The notes beneath the pieces were generated by a model that did not search any database, was not told where the DNA came from, and was given only the letters and a program-made list of their open reading frames with translations. Both the position numbers and the translations under genes were made by a program. From Caprimulgus europaeus (taxonomy: Eukaryota; Chordata; Aves; Caprimulgiformes; Caprimulgidae), in assembly GCA_907165065.1 (NCBI GenBank), contig OU015530.1:47725465-47789464 (forward strand): 64,000 bases of DNA, read 5' to 3'. Shown here in pieces: positions 1 to 13,434 of the stretch (position 1 is its first letter; each line of letters opens with the position of its first letter).

Positions 1-3000
1 TAATGCTTATTTCTTTAGAAACTCTGCTGAAGTGGTGGGCATACATGCTGCAGTAAAAGCACTGTATTTTGAACTAAGAATGTATTTGATCAGTCCCCAC
101 ATAATTTTTAATTTGTGTATTTCTCAAAAACCTTGTTTACTGAAGAAGAAAGGAGATATATTAGTCACTTTTATTTGCAGTGTTTGGTACTCGGTATTCA
201 GAAGATTTCCAGGCTGAGCACACTAAGTTTAAGAAGTGAGACCTTCAGGTGGAGATTTAAGAGGGGTAAAATAAGAAGCTGAGTTGTATAGATGGAAGAA
301 GCTCATGAATAAGAATGTAGCCAGTATGAAGAAACAGGATAAACCATGAAAGGATATAAAGAAAATGATGTGAAGAAAGTGGAGATAGAGGAGAAATGAA
401 TGAGCCAGAGGAGAAGGGTTTCAGAGAGCAAAGCTGGGAAAGCTACAGGAAGGCAGGATGCTGTGACTGACAGATTCAAAGGCAGCAAAAGGCAAAAACT
501 CAGAAAAAAGCACCCTTTTTGTCAATACTGTATGCTGTACCTCTGCAACTCCTAAAGATGTAGGATGTGAACCTTAAAATCCTTCCTTGTATAAGAAGTC
601 CTTCGATATCTGTCAGAATTCCAGTTGGGTTACTCACTTGAATAGGTATTTTAAGGAGTAAGTCCTTAAGGTGTAAATTTTTCATGGCAGGGTTATTATC
701 TTTCAAACCAGGCTCTAAAGCCCAATGCACATTTGTGATAACATTTAAATGAAAACAATAATATATGATATAGTCTGAATATTATACTTAACAAGCTATA
801 TTTTCTTTTAAAATAAGGTTACAGACTATAGCCAGAACATTATGCTGTCATAAATTTTATGAGACTTTTTTTCTAAACACTTCAGTCTATAAAAGTCAAT
901 GACTCACAGAGTAGACATAATCTAAGGGAAACTTTGACCTTTTGCATAATAACAGCCTTACAGCCTGTCGTGTCAATGCTCTGCTTCCTCTGAGTGTACT
1001 CTGAAGGCCTCAGTAAAATAACCATTATGGCAATTTCCATCTGGAACTTGCATTTTAATAATTCTGTAATTATATTTGAGCAGTAATCTCCTTTACACAA
1101 TGCCTTTTTTGCATTGTTACTCAATGGCCCACACAACTATTCACCCCGTAAATCGGAGCAGTCCACCTTGTAGGACTTGAGGAAGCAGGTTGCAAGCAGT
1201 GTGGTGGAGCTGTTGTTTCTCAATGACTGTCATAGCTAACTGGATGTCTTTACTTAAACATGACAAATATTACTATTTCACTGATATATCCGATTATGGG
1301 TTATTTAAGCCTAATAGTATTCAAAACCTTCTAGTTCTCACCATACATCAAACTCTTTCTGTTTTACATAGCTGCCATTCACAGCATTTTCGATCAGGTG
1401 CACAGAGGTTGAGCTTGGATTATGTTTCTTTTTACTTGAGAGATGAGATATGTTTGTGTCTATGAATTAGCCCTCCTCACTTTCCTTGTGTCTGAGTTTT
1501 CCTTGGTAGATGCAAGAATATGATACCTGTCCTTACATCTCAAGTTGTTAATTTTTATTCTCCTGCATTTCCCATATTTTGGTTTTTGTTCTCCTCTCAG
1601 GTCAAAACTAGGTATGTGGACCTCAGGACTTCACAGAGAAAGCTTTTGAGTATTTGGCATCTGTAGATGAGTTTAGGTGATGGAAAAAGCAACCTTTGGT
1701 TATAGTGGGAGTAACTGTGGCAGGGGAGCTGTGCTGATTTGTCAAAGAATTTTGCCCTTTACCTTTCCTAATCTCAACAATCATAAGCCAATACTTCTCT
1801 GATACGAAGGTATAAACAACAGACACTGATAAAATTGACTTTCAGTTACTAAGATGGCATTCAACAGGAGGTGAAAATGAATTTTTGTGACTATTTGTAT
1901 TGAAGTCCTTGAGTTTCTTGAAAGTGCTTTGTGTGAGACCAGGCTTTGAATGCTTTTGTAGAAGATCTGGCAAGCGGCTTGTTGCATCCACGTTGGAGAG
2001 CATGCTGTGTTGGTAAACAGTTACCTCTCTCTTATCAGGGATGTGTGAAGGAATCTGCTCAAAAAGTGATTAAATAAATAACTCATGCAAAAATGTGGGT
2101 TGAGCCTTCCAAAAATACTTACCAATCTATCCTAATTCCATGAGTTAGGGGAGAAAAAAAATAGAGGAGGGGAGATGGAGAAATTCATCAATTAAAAAAT
2201 AGCTAAATGAATTATTTTTAATTATTATTCCCCTGGAAAAAAAAAAAAATCCATATATTGTTTTGGCTGCATTTTCTTGTTTTTCAGAAGAAAATAAAAT
2301 TTTATTAATTTTTTCTTCCCATGCTTTATTCATAGTTGTGTCCTTTCTTCAGCAAATAAAAAAAGTATCAATAATACTTTTTTGGTTTTTTGCTGCAGAA
2401 AGGACACACACAAAAGTGTTGTGGGTGTCTTTTTCTTCTGATTTGTCTACTAAACCAACTATGGCACTGAGCACAATTCTACATATACTCTTGTGGGCTC
2501 TAGCATATAATCTCTTCTGTATTTGGATGGATGAGAGAGTGAGGCAGCGTGAAGTAATGCATGATTCCTGCATAAAGAAAGCTCCATGAGGAGGGAACTA
2601 AGATCTCAGGTGGACCTGTTACTTGTTACACACTCAGATATCTCTGTTCACTTGCTGTACACAAGCTGTGAGCTCCAACAAGCAAATATCTGGAAAGCTG
2701 TATCAGCACTCCTGGTCTTCTCAGTACTTGAAGTGACTTGAGATTGGATTCAGTACTGTCCTACCTGGTGACTGATGGTGGTTTAAGGTTGACAGAATAA
2801 AGTGGACAACCAAGAGCAATGTTTATTACCTCTCCTAATTCTAAGATGCTAAGACTGAAGCACTGGGATAGCTCTCTGACAAGTGTATTCTGGAGCAGTA
2901 TGCGATCTGTCAGGCTGTGTAACACTGACGGTGTGGTCTGGAGCAGGACATACAGACTGCTCTTCTTTCACATATCTAGGCAAGGAATGCAGCAGCTGTA

Positions 3001-4119
3001 CTTCATGGAACCTTCCTTTGTCTATATCTGCTTGTTACCTTTATCTGCTTGTTACTTTCCTGTGTCCTCTGTTGATGCTTTCTGATTTATTTGATGTTTG
3101 ATGCTTACTGTCCCCAGTGGTTCACTGGGAGCTTTTTGATTAGCTTTGAATCTCAATCTACTGCTTGATTCTTAAGTACAAAATTCAAGATAGCATTTTA
3201 ATCGTTGAATCTATACTATCTGATACAAATGTCTGACTTCATGCATATTGCTAGTCCCGGTAAGTTCATTGGTACTTTCACTTTAATTTTGGTGAACTGA
3301 TGTGCAAAGTACCTGCTTAAAGTTAAGTATGCACTTGTTTGCAGAAAGGGGAAATTGAGCAGTTAGGTAAGAATTACTGTAATGTTTGATCTTTTTATTT
3401 TATAACTTCTCAAAAAAATTGTTTCTTTCTCTTATCATTTAACAGACTAACAACAAAATTATTTTCTTTCCCCATATACACCTCACTTGGGCTTTTCCCA
3501 GTATATTCTTGACAAGTATTTTGAACTCTAAATATTGATGTACACAGCTTAGTAACATTTTTCTTGTAAAGTTCTAACCTTCAGGTTCTGTACAGATCAT
3601 CAAATAGGAATATAAAAAATGCATACAAAATGTTTAATTCTACTTTGCAATGCAGAGGATTCAGGAAATTGGCAAAAATAATTGCAGGAGGTTTTATTTT
3701 ATGCTTCAATAAGCCTGACTTTGGGATGTCTGTACTCTTTTTTTCCTGTAGAAAGACCAAGTGGCTGAGAATACTGGATGGAAATGATGGGATTTTGTTT
3801 TGCAGTAGTACGAGTCTAGTGTGTTTTTTGAATGCGAATGTGGTCTCATTGGCAGGGTTTGCACACAGATGTGTGGCATTAACATAGTGGATAATTGGAT
3901 ATTGCAAATGAATTATCCAAATGTGGTGACTAACAGGATAATGTCCCTAGCTGATGTATTCAACACTCCTTTAACATTAAGAAGAGAAAAAAAACACAGT
4001 TATGAGAATAAATGTGCCTATTTACATTTGGATTTTTTTAAAATCAATAACAGTCTAAATTATTGTGATGCAATTCACTGTGTTTATGTATGCACACATA
4101 TTCTTATATCTAGAATATA

Positions 4120-4206
4120 TGCACACAGCAATATACATATATATATAAAGAGACATATGCTCACAGTATATATACTCTGTTACAGTAGATATATGATATA
4201 TATTAA
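4120..4206. repeat. Interrupted AT-rich low-complexity tract
   Basis: Runs of TATATA interrupted by short GC-containing words. It reads as low-complexity DNA rather than a clean microsatellite, because no single unit repeats without interruption for long. Confidence 0.6.
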
Positions 4207-6084
4207 AATAACAGATTCTACCAGAGGGCTTAGGCACATATAAAAAAAAATGGTTGATCTTACAGCACAATGCCAGAGAAACTCCCATTACCTCTGTTCA
4301 AGTTATGACGACAATGTTTAGATAAATAAATCAGAAAGCCAAAAGAGAGGAAAATATTTACATCCGGCTATCAAGGATCTATGTATTATTACAGATATTG
4401 ATCTGTCAGGAGATGCACTGATCTTACCAGTTGAAAATCTAAACATGATCTTTTTCCTCCACTTTTTTATCTTTAATTATCTTTTTTTTTTGTTCACTCA
4501 TATTATGTAGTTGTCTGTCTTGGTCACTTCTGTCCCTTGTTTCATACAAAACTACACTATAGGAAGAAACATTTAGAATTTTTCCAGTAAAATACTGTTG
4601 TCTATTGTATTTGGTACAGAAATTTTTCCAAGCTTTGTTTTCCTTTCAATTAAAATTAAATTAAAATACCATGGTGAGTTATCTTTTCAGGTCCCACTGA
4701 AAACTGGATTGCTTTCCTCTCTGAATCTTTATTTGCAGAGTATTATTAATTTTCTTTCCTAAATAACAAAGATTTCCAAATTCATCATTACCATCTGCAA
4801 AAATGTTTAAAATGTAACATAGTATCTGAGTTCATATAGTGTGACCAGCATCCTGTTTCCTATTTGGCTACTGTGTCTGCAATGAATATTTCTGGTTATC
4901 ATTTTGTGGGATGTTTCAGGGGTCAGATATTCTGCAACTCTTGTTAACTTTTATTTTAATTTTCAGCTCTGGAAACAATTTGCTGTTTATCAGGATAGCT
5001 ATGAAAATTGCTTGATCTGCATTGTCCAAATGTAAAATAACATTTTTTGTCACCACTATTATCAGCAGAATTAATGTTTTTCCTAAGGTATCTGACTGTG
5101 CTGCTGATACACCTTACAATCTGTAGGCAGCCTGGCTGAAACTTAATATACATTCCCTTGTTTCATTTTCAACAGAAATAGCTACACAACACATTCATTG
5201 ATTTAATTTCAAGTGTCACAGTTTTTGTTTATTTAAGCCAGAAAACAAATCTGATATTACCTTAATCTTTATTGTTTGCAGCGTTTAATGTAATTTTGGG
5301 GGGCTACTTCGTGTAGAATTTTAGATCAAAACAATGTCATCTGTGATATCAGCTTAAATTCTCCTCTTTTTAATAGATGAAATATTTTTTTACAAAAATT
5401 CTTGTAAAGTTTGCTTGCTGGACTATGCTTCAAAAATAAATTCAAAAAATAGATAAATTGCATTTCTATCATCTTAAAAATGATGCGCAATATTAGGCGT
5501 AAAGGTCACAACATTTTTAACTATTTAAATTCATACGATGTACAAGGCAGACTAAATCCATCAAAGGACTCGCTCCTGGCTGACTTATGTACACCAGATG
5601 GATGTACATGCTGTTACATTAATTTTAATGGGTTTGCCTTAAAAGATATGCACCTAGGTGTGCCAAAGACCTAACATTCATATGCAATAGGAAAAGCATA
5701 ATGTTTTACTTGGGTTCAGAGGAAAAGGTGGCAATAGTAATGAAAAACTGCTAGGCAGAAGAAAGGGGGTTTAAAAGCACATAGGGCTGTAAAAAACCAT
5801 GTGTTATTATGAAAGCCATCTTTTGTAAAAAGTAAAACTCTCCAAAACAACTTTCCTTAGAGATTCTTAAAGCAGTCAGTAATTGGCTTAAGAAAATGGC
5901 TGCATCCCTATGTGTTAATAAAGGCAGTACATGTCAGTATATGTCCATGGCTTAAAATGAAAATTTAAGACATAACACAAAATAATGGGTTTGGTTTATT
6001 CCAGACTGGATGTATTTATTACTCCATGTGTAGTTGTATTGCTTACACACTGTTTGAAATCGCTAATACAGATCCTATAAAGAA

Positions 6085-6150
6085 TCAAATTTTACACTTT
6101 CCTTCAACATGAGGAAACTGCAGCACAAATTATAGCTGAACGGTAACTAC
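6085..6150 (-). repeat. Possible MIR-like SINE relic
   Basis: The stretch containing ATGAGGAAACTGCAGCACA, followed by an AT-rich segment, resembles the reverse complement of the well-known MIR core (the part that reads cctcagtttcc on the sense strand). Only about 50 bases are recognisable, so chance similarity cannot be excluded. MIR-type CORE-SINEs do survive as ancient fragments in bird genomes. Confidence 0.3.
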
Positions 6151-6762
6151 CAAAAACATGGATTGCAGACTACTACTGTTTTCCTTAGTTACAACAGGTT
6201 TACCGATACAGCACACACTGAATCTTTAAAACAATGTCTGGACACCTTTCCCCAGCCTGTGATTCACGACCAGAAGTTTTGTGTGTGTAGGAGTAACAGA
6301 AGCAGCAGTTTCTGTGGGCATTCTGCCTCTCCCGTACCACCTCTCCCCCTCTCTCTACTATAAAGCCTTTTTCTTACATATTAGTTGTTAAGCAGGAGTC
6401 TGGTTTTGAGGAAACCATAGGAAAAGGATAAGTATTACCAGAACCATTGTCATAATATTTGTGAAAATATGCTAAATTTTGAGATGGACAGCATAATCTG
6501 TTGTACAGACGTGTAAATTAGGATTTGATTTACACTAATTTCTGGCCTGAATGCAGAGTTTGGTTATGAATCATTTTGTTCCTCTTGTCCCCCACTTCTT
6601 GAGTCTGCCCTGATTTCACTTACCTGCGTGGGTCAAGGACTAGCCTTTTTTTGTCTTTGCACTGGTTTTAATACTGTGTGAAGCTTTTAGATGAAGCCAT
6701 AATATAAAATAATAAGAGACATATTTTAAAACTTAATGGGAAATGAAAACACGTTTCAGTCT

Positions 6763-6818
6763 TGGGGGAGGAGGAGAAGGGGGGCATGGAGGGGAGGAGA
6801 AGAGTTTGAGGAGTGGAA
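6763..6818 (+). repeat. G/A-rich low-complexity tract
   Basis: Almost pure purine run (GGGGGAGGAGGAGAAGG-like) on the plus strand. It is low-complexity sequence with no gene. Such tracts can form triplex structures, but nothing here shows that. Confidence 0.6.
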
Positions 6819-9800
6819 GTGCAAAACATGATTGAATTTCATCTTTTATCACAACCAGCAATTTTAAAACAGTCTTTAATATTAACTTAGCTGTGACTTG
6901 ATAATATGCTATGGAAGCTTTGCAGTCTCAGGAACATGTGAGAGACCTATTGATGAATTTTATCATATAATACAGAAGCTGCCTAATGCCTCAAAATGTG
7001 CTTAAATGAGAAGGGGAAGCAGTGTTGCATGCTGGAAATGTCACGATGAAATGAGAACCATTAGCACAACATCATGACACGTCTCGGGGAGAGACAGTAA
7101 CACAACTGCTGCCATGCTGCCAAGGATGTTGTTTTAGAGGGTGTTGCTGAGTTCAAGAAAGACACATAAGTTCAAAGCATATCTTTGTGGAAAAGAACAA
7201 GTAAGAGTTTGTTGTTGGTTAGACAAGAGGCAGCAATCTACTTTGCTGCCATTAGGGATTAGGAAACAGTGTCATCCTCAAAAGATATCTTTGTCAAACT
7301 GGAAAATCTGAGTCCTTTCCTGAGACATATCTCTTCTCCACTCATCCTCCTTCCTTGTCTTCTCCCCAACTCAAGAGCAATCCAGATTTTCACAGAGGAA
7401 ATGACAGCCAGCTGTATTCACCCTCTTGTCCCAAAAACCTGAGCTGGTTTTGGCCATTAGAAGTACTCTGCAGTTCCCTGAACAAAATACAGCATTCGGT
7501 TCCATCTGCTTTTGAGGGACCGAGCAGCACTATCTAGAACTTTGCAATTATTTAAACTAAATGGTGTTTCGAAAGATGGCAGTTTGAAAGCACTGCTCTT
7601 TATTAGTAATATTCACTGTCCCATAAGCTTCACAAGTTCATCATCTGTCTGATCAAAGTAAATATTTAAGGAAAAAATACAAAACTAAAGTACTGGCTTT
7701 CAGCTCTATACCTCTTATTTAAAGAAGGAAAGAAAGTCGATAGATGGGAATGATTGGACTTGGCACTTAACTTTTTTTCTAGTTCATCAGTGCATTTAAG
7801 TCTGTCTAAAGAGAGGAACCTTAGAAGGATGAGACAGATTTGCTCTTTATGGCATGAGAAAATCCATGAGACTTTTTTACAAAAATTCTCTGAAAGACTA
7901 TTCATTTTTATCACCATAAAGAAGGGAGGAGATATTATATACATTTTAACACGGTGCAATCAATTTCTTGTCTGATATTGGTAAAGGCAGGATTCTAAGT
8001 CTGATTGGCAGAAGAAACCCTAGGGCTAGCCACTTAAAGATGGCCATTATCATTTATTAAGCAGGTGTTGAAATGAATTGGTCTTTTATCGTAATGCAGA
8101 TTTACAGTGCATTAGGCAATCCATTTTTCAATTTAGTGTACTGCCTCTGATAAATTAACAGATGTCGATTGATTTTTTTTCTTTCAGTCCCCCTGTTTAC
8201 ACCTGACAGACAGTGCTTTATAGCTGAGCAGTTATTTGAAGTTATAAACATTATAATTAGCAATTTTTTAATTAGGCTGACAATTAACAGGAGATTTGCA
8301 AAGCTGTTAATTTGACATGTCATACTCTCCACAGTGTTTATGTTAACCACTACTTGAGTGAATTCAATTGAACAGAACCACAGTGTCTGAAAAATCAATC
8401 TCAGAAGAACCCTTTTCCCCACTTGGCTAACATTATGGCACTTCAGGCAGAGAAGTGGGACTTCAATGAAATTTTACAATATGACAATTTCAACAGCTGA
8501 AGTTTAAACAATGCTCCCATGTTAGCTCAGAGATGCAATTAAACATGACATGCCAAACACAGGCATGTTCTGGCTCTTTTATGATTAAAGTTTTTATGCT
8601 TAAGGACTAACACCAAAATAACCCAACAACTAGACAACCTGAAACAACAGAGTCTCAGCCCGGAAGTTAACCTTAGTTTTTGGAGTTGAACAAAGGAAAA
8701 ATAAAATACAACATTCTAATAAATGCCTCTATGGTTGTTGGTGAAGTCTGTGTATGTTTTCCAGCAGAATTCTGCATTTCCCAGTGCAAACTGGAGCAGC
8801 ACGGATAGAAGTGTTACAGCAGTCCTGCTGCAGCAGGTGGGAATTTCCTGGCTCTTTTCCTTAATCTGACCTTCCCCTCAGATGGTAAAAAATACCCTTC
8901 TTTCTGATTGAATTTTCTCTGGGAGCATTATACACTGAATGCTGGTGCCAATCCTGACCTAGAGAAGGCTGGGTGAGTACAAGGCAACAAGGATGTTAAA
9001 GTGCTCAACAAGAAAGAGGAGCTATGGTATGGAAAGAGACAACAGAAAAAAAGTTGCCTGCCAACATCAGGGTTAAGATAAATTGGTGGGGCAGCTTGAG
9101 AAAATGTGATTCTGGTTGGCTGCAGCTGAAAGGACCAGAAGTCCTGTATTCTTAGGTAATTTCAGTGAATTAAGTTACTTAATCACATCCAGTTTGTAAG
9201 GGAAACAAGGCTAGCTTTTAAATGCAAACTGACTTGATCTTGACTGAGAAAGATCTCTGCCATGAAGAACATGGGTACTTCCTTCTCTCATATGGGTGTT
9301 TTCTTAACCTTATTTCAGGAGGTTTTTTTGCATCATGTACTTTCATCAGGTAACTGCTTCTTTTGTATTCTGCTTCTGAATTGGCTCCTCATTCTCTCCA
9401 CTTGATGACTCATCTGGTGGAAGCACCATTAGCCCTTAAACTAGAGCAGGATAACAATAAAAAGAAAGAAAAAAAATACAGCCTCTTGCACACCTTTAAA
9501 AAATCCTACTCCTTTATCCTCTGCAGCTACCAAAAGATGTTCACACCCCTTCCCATTGTTAGCCTCTCTTCTCTGAGGTCCTCCTTGTGACAGAGGCAAG
9601 ATGCATTCCTAACTTGACTGGTGGTGAAGTACCATGAGGAACGAGGATGTGCAGAAAGCGCCACTCTCCGAAATACTCCCACCCTGCAGTCCCCCCATAG
9701 GAGCTCAAAAGAAGATCTAGACACAAAGTTATTAAAAGCTTTCGTTCTATTGATATCACTACTCCACGTATCCATGATTTTAGTCATTTTCTGAACCCTC

Positions 9801-11799
9801 TTGCTTCCTAAAAGCTGCATGAGAATGAAGGAGTTGAGGTACTTACTCAGATTTCACTCCAGTCCAATAGGAAGCTAAAAGCTTATTTAAAGGGTGATCT
9901 CAATAAAGGTCTCAAGAGTTGATTCAAAATCACAAAATACTTTGTGTATGCCTCATGTCTGATGTGGGATTTAACAGGCAAATCCTGCTTAAATTAAAAA
10001 TATCATCCCTGATGGTGACAAGGCATTGAATTAGTTTTATTTGGATAGCAAAAATTTTTACTACCTGGGAGTCTTGCATGAAGTCACTGAGAGACAGATC
10101 CTTAGCTAGTACAGATTGTCACAGGATCTGCTTCCAAGATTCCTGTTTTCTCACACAGTTAATGATTTTATTTTCGATTTTCTTTCAGTAACTAAGTAGA
10201 TACAATTTTGAGTTCACAACCCAATGTGTTTTATAACTGAGAAAACTTAAATGCCAATTTCTTTCTGGAGCAATTAAGCAAAGAGTATCTTAACATGGAT
10301 CTATCAGAGCAAATGAATCAATAACAAGTGAGTTATAATTAAATAAGTGAAGCTGTGGTGCTAGCATCTTACTATTTTTGAGCTCGAACGGTTCTAATTA
10401 GTAACATGCATAATACCGTGGTATTTTGAAGAATCCATCTACTACTTGTTTTATGTAAAATCCTGGTTGCTCAATTCAAACAGTGAGACAAACACTGCTG
10501 CCAAAGCATGCTATTAATGAGTGAAGTGTCCTTTTTTTTTTTCCCCTGTGGGACCAACACCCACCCCTAAAGCAGCAGTTCTCCTCTGAAAATGAATCAG
10601 AAAAAAAAGTATTTAATCACGACTAGCAATCATGGCAGAGCTTGGCTTCCTTACATCGATTGGGCAGGGAAGGGAGAAAGTTCTGGATTATGAAGATGTC
10701 CTTGGGAAACTAAGGAGAACTCAAGAAATGAGTAGGAGGGACCTTTCACAGGGAAATTTTTGAAAAGGGAGAAGAGAGGGGAAGAACAATGTTTCCTCAT
10801 CAGAAAGCTGAGATACACAAAAGAAAGACCATTGTGGTAGATGAAAGATTTCTAGATAAGGTACGTGTAAGTCACAACTGAATCAAGAAGAAAAAGTTCA
10901 TCTCAGGAGAAAGTGGAAAGGGGGAAGGAATAAAGTTGGACCCTGAATATAGTTATTAAGGTGGGAGAAGTTAGTTCTAGACAGTAATTACAAAAAAGGA
11001 AAAAGAATATCCCTCCCTGCCAGCATGGGAGACGGGATCATGGTTGGAGATCTGTGAGTGGTGTAGGCTACAAGGGTGGTACACGTGACCCTGACAGGCT
11101 TCAGCCCCTCAGGGTATCAAAGCGTACAGTTAGGATGAAACTGCACATCATGAGGGAAAATACATTTTTGCCATAAAGTCCAATAAAATGGATACTTTGG
11201 GAGAGGGTTTAACTCCTCGTAGCAAACTGGTTAATGTCCTTGCAGCCTTTTGAAACTCTTATATAGCGTCAAGAAGGTCTCATCCCATTAGGAAAAAGGA
11301 GACAAAGGAGACACTGTGCTAATGAATATCCCAGAAAAGGACGTGAACAACACTCTAATTGAGAAAACTATTTATTTTGAGCTGTTTATTTAAGCACAGG
11401 AGGATTCCTAATGGAGCCATCAGACCTCACTCATTGGCTAATAGTTTAATTAGGCCCATCTGGTGGAGGCTGTGGAGAGAACTGTCCCAGCTCTCATATT
11501 GGCAGAGAGGTAATTTGTCATCCCGTGGCCCAGTGACTGGCACGCGAACATCTCTAAAGCCAAACAGAAGCTCAGCAATCTGTCTCACATGAGAATAGCT
11601 CAGAGCTATTGGAGGCATTTGTGTGGTTCACCTTGGCATACCGAGGAGAAATGACACTATTGCACAGTATCCTTGAGATAACCTCAGCAGAGAAATTCAG
11701 GCAGAATCTCTGAAAGTCAAATCAATCTTGCCATTGTCAGCCAAACCAAATATAGGGAAAAGCTTTTTCCTCCCCTTTTTCCAACATCCCCTCTTCTGT

Positions 11800-11804
11800 G
11801 CCAT
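11800..11804. repeat. Target-site duplication GCCAT, first copy
   Basis: GCCAT lies immediately before the terminal TG of the LTR at 11805-12422 and is repeated exactly at 12423-12427. Confidence 0.85.
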
Positions 11805-12422
11805 TGTGGTGGTTTGGGTGGATTCACTCTTTTTGCTTGCGGCTTGCAGCCAACCAGAGCCTGCTCTCTCACTCTCCCCCTCCCTCACCCAGGGAGTAGG
11901 GGAGGGAATTGGAAAAAAAAGGGCAAGGAAACTCACGGGTTGAGGTAAAAACTGTTTACTAATTCAAATAAAATTATAATGATAACAACAGTGATAACAG
12001 ACTGTATGAGTGATGCACAGTGCTCACTGCCCGCTGACCAATGCCCGTCCTGTGCCAGCCAGCGATCCTGGAGGAGAGATAGTCCCAAAACCCTGGAAGA
12101 GTGAGCCCAAGTGATCCCCAAGGGAATACCCCCGTCTTCCGGTCAGCCCTGGTTAATTTACTGGCATGACGTGATATGATATGGAATATTTCATTGGCAC
12201 ATCCAAATGCCAGTTCTGGGTTTTGCTATTCACTACACTTCTCCTTCCCAGTCCTGATGCAGCTGTGAACCAGCCAAACACAGTGGCCTGGAGCTCCAGC
12301 AGCAACTAATAGCACCAGTACCGTTATCAACGTTCTTCTCATAACAGGTTCTGCTGAAATGAAAACACAGCTCTTCTAACTGCTAAAAAGAAAGTTAACT
12401 CTATACTGGCAAAACCAGGACA
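11805..12422 (-). mobile_element. Solo LTR of an endogenous retrovirus (probably ERVL-like, class III)
   Basis: Read on the minus strand the element begins TGTCCTGGTTTTGCCAG and ends CCACCACA, the canonical TG...CA ends. It is flanked by perfect 5-bp duplications (GCCAT), a length typical of ERVL-type integration. It aligns along its whole length with the plus-strand LTR at 61526-62233; shared landmarks include GATAGAGTTA-like and GAGAAGAA-GTTGATAA-like words near the start, TGTAGT-A-TAGCAAAACCC in the middle, and a GGGAG-rich segment before the end. I see no gag, pol, env or primer-binding site next to it, so it is a solo LTR. Family name not asserted. LTRs of this type are common in birds. 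The size of 618 bp is consistent with a full-length LTR. Confidence 0.88.
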
Positions 12423-12427
12423 GCCAT
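12423..12427. repeat. Target-site duplication GCCAT, second copy
   Basis: Exact repeat of 11800-11804, directly after the outer end of the LTR. Confidence 0.85.
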
Positions 12428-13434
12428 CCTGCTTAAACAATATGGTAAAGGTGTTTTTTATTAGTTTCAGCTCAGGAGCATCTGTATTTTAGATACAAAT
12501 ATCATTCCTACAAAGTCTTGGGAAAAAAGATAGGAGGAAATTCCGTTTTTAAAAAAATCCTGTTTCTACAAAACTATATCAAGTGTTGGAGATGCAAATA
12601 AAGAACAGCAGTGCAGAGACTTCACAGAACTGTAACCAGTCTGTAAGCTGAGTAAGTTGCTAACCTATGCGTTAGTTCAGCTAAAGGCAGAAAAAACTTC
12701 AAAACTCTAATAGCAACTGCCTTAAAAGCTGATTTTTTGGGGTTTTTTTCCTCATCCTGGTATTACTGTTAGCATTAGTGTTAGAAGATGTTAAAACCAC
12801 TGCTGCGTCTTTAGGCGTAATACTTGAGAAAACGTGGGACAACATACCAATGAAAGTTGTCTCACATTTGTTTATCCACTAGTATTTATGTGGCACTTTT
12901 TCTTGTTCTTCATTTTAGAATAACCTACTGCCTTTCCCCAAACCCTGAAAGCACTTAATATGTCAAATATTTTATCAGCTTTTTTTTACAGGCTCATAAT
13001 GTCACTGCTGACTAAACTAAAAGAAGCAAAAAGCTCACTCAATGCAAACATAGCAGCTTCCACTATAAATGACACTTGAAGAGTCTGAGTAGCCTCAGAG
13101 GAGGCATCAGAGCGTAAAAAAAACCCAGTATGTCAATAAATCACTCAGCTTTATATATGTCAGGTACCTATCTATACCTTAAGAAGCAAAAGGTGGTGAT
13201 AATACAAAGATTAAAAGGAACTGATACTTAAGAATTAAAAGTAGCTGAAATGAATGCTTCAATTAATCTCATGGGCAAACAGTCGATTGTGATCTCTTGA
13301 CCAAAAAATATTGCTATCTTTAAATTATTTTTCTGTTTTTTTCTCACTGTAAGTTAGTACTGCTTTTCTATCATAGGATTTTTTATAAGCTAAACACTGC
13401 AGAACCAAAGTGCTATGTTTGAATACCTTAAATT
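12428..13434. other. Non-coding stretch, nothing recognised
   Basis: AT-rich unique sequence between the solo LTR and a short CR1 fragment. There are short homopolymer runs and no open frame worth naming. Confidence 0.6.

Larger units (their letters stand above)
1..11804. other. Unique AT-rich non-coding stretch, no gene seen
   Basis: No open frame here exceeds about 108 codons. None of the translations resembles a known protein family, and stops are spread as expected for non-coding AT-rich DNA. I found no CR1 tail, no LTR ends and no tRNA box pattern. The stretch contains an AT-dinucleotide region near 4.1-4.2 kb, a possible MIR-like relic near 6.1 kb and a G/A-rich tract near 6.8 kb. Blocks at 5480-5700, 8100-8420 and 11340-11640 have the look of conserved non-coding elements: TAATTA-type homeodomain cores, or CpGs kept in AT-rich surroundings. 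The last point is inference only. Confidence 0.6.

Noticed and set aside
1091-1120. ACAATGC/GCATTGT inverted repeat as a small RNA hairpin
   Set aside because: Seven-base arms around a T run are common by chance and no longer stem can be drawn.
9130-9200. AAGTCCTGTATTCT...GTTACTTAATCAC as another MIR relic
   Set aside because: The words are in a MIR-like order but too short and spaced irregularly. The similarity is no better than expected from such AT-rich sequence.
13300-13434. tRNA-derived SINE head fused to the CR1 end at 13435
   Set aside because: No A or B box pattern is found upstream, so it is a plain truncated CR1, not a CR1-tailed SINE.
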